A stretch of 9,551 nt of DNA from positions 1 through 9,551 of the forward strand of contig NZ_JBEBRB010000088.1 in assembly GCF_040395035.1 (NCBI RefSeq). The letters are read 5' to 3'. Below the pieces are notes generated by a model. It was given only the letters and a program-made list of their open reading frames with translations, did no database searches and was not told where the DNA came from. Position numbers and translations under genes: made by a program. Source of the DNA: Parapedobacter lycopersici_A (GTDB lineage: Bacteria > Bacteroidota > Bacteroidia > Sphingobacteriales > Sphingobacteriaceae). Below, piece by piece: positions 6,409 through 9,551 of this stretch (positions within the stretch are counted from its first letter, which is position 1; every line of letters starts with the position of its first letter).

Positions 6409-9400
6409 TTAAAAATCGATTTTCAGGTTCAGGCCGTAGGACCGGGTGGTCGGCGGACTGAACGACGATTGTCCCTCAGCTATCACGCCGGTGCCTGCTG
6501 TAATATCCGGGTCGATGGTCTTTGATGCACGATACAAAAACAGGAGATTCCTACCTACAATGGCCAATCGTGCACCGGCAATCGGCAATTTTTCGATTAG
6601 CGACGCGGGTAAAGCAAAGCCAAGGGTGACTTCCCGTAAGCGGGTATTGGTCATGCTCTCTACGAATGCCTCGCCAACGGGATTGACCACACCACCGGTA
6701 GCCCGCCAGAATGTCTGTGCGTTTACCGGGATATCGTTGGGGCTTCCGTCCTGTTTCACCGCGCTGTACTCCGCAAACAAGTTTTCGCCAAACACAAGTC
6801 CGCCTTCCCGGCCGGCCAGTGTTTCTTCAGTAAGGCCCTCAAATTTTAGCATAGCATCGGTAACCGACAATATCGTACCCCCCTGCCGGTGGTCGATCAG
6901 GAAACTGAGACTGAAGTTTTTGTAGGTCAGTGTATTGTTTATGGCCCCCATCCAATCGGGGATCGCATTAGCCACAGCCCGGTTCCGGGAACCTGAATTC
7001 AGCGGCAGCCCGTTATCGCCCACAACAATATTTCCCTGGTCATCCCGCAGCCAGCCGACTGAAAAAATCTGACCGAATGGTTGCCCCTGGATCACAACAA
7101 AATCACGGAAACTCTGGTCAGACCCGACAATTAACTTGGGCCGTTGGTCATTAAGCGCCTTTACCAGGTTGCGGTTCCGTGAAAAAGTCAAATTGGTTTC
7201 CCATACCAGGTTCGCATTTCTGACGGGTGCGCCATTCAGACTAACTTCAATACCTTTATTTTCCACGTTGCCCCCATTAGTAAAATATTCCGAAGCACCC
7301 GACCCGGGCGGCAGGGCGACCGTAAATAATTGGTTCAGCGTGTTGGTCTTATACCCGGTAATGCTGAAGCCCAGCCGGTCATTGAATAGCCCGACATCCA
7401 GGCCAACTTCGTACGCATTGGTTTCTTCGGGCCGCAGGTCACTATTGGGCAATGTGCTGCTCAGCTGCAAAAATCCGTTGGCGCCACCGGCACTGAAGGC
7501 CGCCGTTCGGCTCAGCCGATAGGCGGGGCCACTGCTGCCCACCTTGGCCCAGGATCCCCTCAGCTTGGCAAGCGTAATCCATTCGGGGGCGGCAATCAGG
7601 TCCGACAGAATTGCACTTAATCCCACCGAAGGATAAAAATAAGAGCGATTGGACGCCGGTAGCGTAGAACTCCAGTCGTTTCTTCCAGTTACATCGAGGA
7701 ATAATACATTCCGCCACCCGAGGTGAGCAAAGGCATACAAGGAATGAATGTCCATATTGGGGCCCGGCGAATTACTGGTCAGTCCATCCAGCGTGTTTGA
7801 CAACGTCCAGAAATCGGGCACAATCATCGCCACCCCAGTATTTGAGCTCAATGACGAGTTACGTTCCTGCCGGATGTTGCCACCCACATTAACGTCGAAC
7901 TGCCAGTCCTGATTAAACGTCTTGTTATATGTCAGGAGAAAATCGCTGTTAAACAACGACGTATTCCTTTTCGATACCGTATACCTGCCATTTAACGCCC
8001 GGGCATAAAAATCCCGCGATAAGCGTTCCTCACTGCCATTGAACACGTTATCAAAAGAAGCCCGCACCATTAATCGGATTTCATCCGTAAACTGATAGGA
8101 CAATGATGCCATCCCGATCGTCCGTTCACGTGGACTGATGTTACTGGCACGATGGATCAAAAAATAAGGGTTCAGCCCCAGCGTGGAGCCCGGCGTCCAG
8201 TAATTTTGCAGGATAATGCCGTTGGCATTCGTATAAGAATAGTTCCTGGCATCTTCGGTCCGGATATTCCGGGGCATCATGTATATCTGTTTCGTCGGAT
8301 TAAAGTTGTTGATGTCTTCGATCAGCGGATCATGGGTCGTCTGTTTCATGTAGTCGATCTTCGCATCCACAGACAGCCTGTCGGTCAGCTGGCTATTCAG
8401 CCGCACAGCCAGGTTATTCCTGCCCAGCTTATTCCCCGGGATAATACCCGCGGCATCCGTACGCGTATAGGTCAACATGCCCTGCATTTTCTCACCCCCC
8501 ATGGTGGCCACCAAATTGGTCGCTGTATTGTATCCCCGCTGGAAGGCATCGCGGATATTATCTGGCTGCGGCGTTAAACTGTACTGTGCTCCCGCATCTT
8601 CCGGCCGGATAGACCACGAAGCGACCTGCTGGCCCTCCATCCTCGGCCCCCACGACGATTCGGCATTGGCCTGGTAAACCCCGCCGATGCCCTGGCCGTA
8701 TGCGTTCTGGAAAGGGATGTTATGGATGGGCTCCAGTAATTGGGTCGTTTGGTTGAGACTGACGCTTACCGTACCTGCCCGGCCTCGTTTTGTTTCGATA
8801 ATAATTACCCCATTCTGCGCTGCGGAACCATATAATGCTGCGGCATTCGGCCCCTGTAATATATTAAGCGATGCAATGTTATCGGGACTGATGTCTGAGG
8901 GGTCGCCGACAATGGGAACCCCGTCAATCACATAGAGCGGCTGGCTGTCGCCGGAAATGGAGCGGTTACCCCGCAGAACCACCCGGTTCGATGCTCCGAC
9001 ACCGGCTCCGGACGTGGATAAGGTAAGCCCCGGCACCTTACCCTGGAGCGAAGTAACCACGTTCAGCTCGCGTGCCTCGGTCAGTTGCTCTGTGTCGATA
9101 CTCTGCGTACTGTATGTAAGTGAACGCTTTTCGCGTTCGATACCCAGCGCGGTTACTACTACCTCTTCCAGGGCCGTTGATTCATCCTTCAGCACCACTT
9201 CAATGGTCTGCCGGCCGTTTACAGGGATCTCCTGTGCAACAAAACCAACATAGGTAAATACAAGAACACCGTTTTCCGGTGCGTTAATAGAAAAATTACC
9301 CGAAGCATCGGTAGTAGTACCTGAACCCGTTCCCTTCAGGGAAACACTGACACCCGTTATCCCGTTGCCGTTGACATCGGTTACCCGACCCCTTACCGTA

Positions 9401-9551
9401 GCCTGGGTTTGACCGACGGCTATACCGGCCGGACTTCGGCTCACGGGCATTGCATCCGCACCCAAGGCGGAAACTAACAGTAACAATGAGTAGAGACCGG
9501 CGCGACCAATAAATTTAGGAATGGACAGACACGGCCTGGTCAGGAAACCGG
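6409..9551 (-). CDS. SusC/RagA-type TonB-dependent outer-membrane transporter, 5'-partial (start beyond right edge)
   Basis: This is the outer-membrane beta-barrel partner of SusD, importing an oligomeric ligand using TonB energy. The frame stays open to the right edge. A TTG at 9486 is in frame but is not a credible start, because 21 more codons read through upstream of it (including LTRPCLSIPKFIGRAGLYS) and resemble the leader of the second susC. Numbering from that TTG, residues 29-100 are a carboxypeptidase-regulatory-like beta-sandwich, the TonB-box-like ALEEVVVTALG is at 105-115, and the plug is at about 116-238 (VVLRGNRSISG, LYVIDGVPI, LQGPNAAALYGSAAQNG). The barrel follows and ends in LKIDF with a terminal Phe, as expected for BAM-inserted proteins. 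No STN domain precedes the regulatory-like domain, so FecR/sigma-type signalling is not suggested. SusD starts 42 bp downstream. The family call is secure; the substrate is unknown. Confidence 0.97.
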   Translation of the reverse strand, partial: GFLTRPCLSIPKFIGRAGLYSLLLLVSALGADAMPVSRSPAGIAVGQTQATVRGRVTDVNGNGITGVSVSLKGTGSGTTTDASGNFSINAPENGVLVFTYVGFVAQEIPVNGRQTIEVVLKDESTALEEVVVTALGIEREKRSLTYSTQSIDTEQLTEARELNVVTSLQGKVPGLTLSTSGAGVGASNRVVLRGNRSISGDSQPLYVIDGVPIVGDPSDISPDNIASLNILQGPNAAALYGSAAQNGVIIIETKRGRAGTVSVSLNQTTQLLEPIHNIPFQNAYGQGIGGVYQANAESSWGPRMEGQQVASWSIRPEDAGAQYSLTPQPDNIRDAFQRGYNTATNLVATMGGEKMQGMLTYTRTDAAGIIPGNKLGRNNLAVRLNSQLTDRLSVDAKIDYMKQTTHDPLIEDINNFNPTKQIYMMPRNIRTEDARNYSYTNANGIILQNYWTPGSTLGLNPYFLIHRASNISPRERTIGMASLSYQFTDEIRLMVRASFDNVFNGSEERLSRDFYARALNGRYTVSKRNTSLFNSDFLLTYNKTFNQDWQFDVNVGGNIRQERNSSLSSNTGVAMIVPDFWTLSNTLDGLTSNSPGPNMDIHSLYAFAHLGWRNVLFLDVTGRNDWSSTLPASNRSYFYPSVGLSAILSDLIAAPEWITLAKLRGSWAKVGSSGPAYRLSRTAAFSAGGANGFLQLSSTLPNSDLRPEETNAYEVGLDVGLFNDRLGFSITGYKTNTLNQLFTVALPPGSGASEYFTNGGNVENKGIEVSLNGAPVRNANLVWETNLTFSRNRNLVKALNDQRPKLIVGSDQSFRDFVVIQGQPFGQIFSVGWLRDDQGNIVVGDNGLPLNSGSRNRAVANAIPDWMGAINNTLTYKNFSLSFLIDHRQGGTILSVTDAMLKFEGLTEETLAGREGGLVFGENLFAEYSAVKQDGSPNDIPVNAQTFWRATGGVVNPVGEAFVESMTNTRLREVTLGFALPASLIEKLPIAGARLAIVGRNLLFLYRASKTIDPDITAGTGVIAEGQSSFSPPTTRSYGLNLKIDF
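9043..9399 (-). repeat. Right copy of the 119-codon duplicated susC segment
   Basis: This is the counterpart of 2-358 in the first susC, spanning TVRGRVTDVNG to VVTSLQ. The longest identical peptide block is STALEEVVVTALGIER around the TonB box, which fits shared TonB coupling with divergence elsewhere. Confidence 0.8.

Noticed and set aside
6446..6925. 159-residue plus-strand open frame inside susC
   Set aside because: It is antisense to the conserved barrel-coding region, and its Pro/Ser-rich composition is typical of a shadow frame.
9484..9486. TTG as the start of the first susC
   Set aside because: The frame remains open upstream to the edge and the upstream codons look like leader sequence shared with the second susC, so this is only a codon within the signal peptide region.
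1..9551. CRISPR array, tRNA, rRNA, insertion sequence or phage genes
   Set aside because: I saw no regularly spaced short repeats, no tRNA-like cloverleaf, no transposase motif and no terminal inverted repeats; coding density and direction are uniform.

Overview
The window is a Bacteroidota locus, with all six genes on the minus strand. The grounds are a SusC/SusD (RagA/RagB) outer-membrane uptake pair, a SusD of the SusD-like_2 type with a lipobox, Tat leaders, and A-rich leaders without Shine-Dalgarno sequences ahead of the genes. Composition is near 50% GC. Cytophagales or Chitinophagaceae would fit the gene types, but the sequence alone does not fix the genus.

Reading in the direction of transcription (right to left), a SusC-type TonB-dependent transporter enters from the right edge, its true start lying outside the window. 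It is followed by SusD (42 bp gap), an M28 zinc peptidase with a Tat-like leader (36 bp gap), a leaderless AGE-family (N-acylglucosamine/cellobiose 2-epimerase fold) protein whose ATG directly follows the peptidase stop, and a second AGE-family protein with a clear Tat leader (6 bp gap). These five genes look like one operon. After a 335 bp gap without a gene, a second susC begins and runs off the left edge. Only its first 177 codons are present, and it has no stop codon in the window.

Functionally this resembles a polysaccharide-utilisation-type cassette, but no glycoside hydrolase or lyase is visible. The SusC/SusD pair would import a ligand across the outer membrane, and the peptidase and AGE proteins would act on it, probably in the periplasm. 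A peptide-linked sugar or glycoconjugate is a possible substrate, but this is inference.

The most unusual point is the AGE pair. The Tat-exported copy keeps every catalytic-site residue that can be matched to characterised epimerases. The leaderless copy, in an otherwise well-conserved sequence, has replaced one catalytic His (Ile), the Glu three residues later (Gln) and an active-site Trp (Gly). This suggests an active/degenerate pair, possibly a hetero-oligomer exported together. The two susC N-termini match over 119 codons without gaps (about 70% amino-acid identity by hand count), so the locus carries tandem paralogous transporters.
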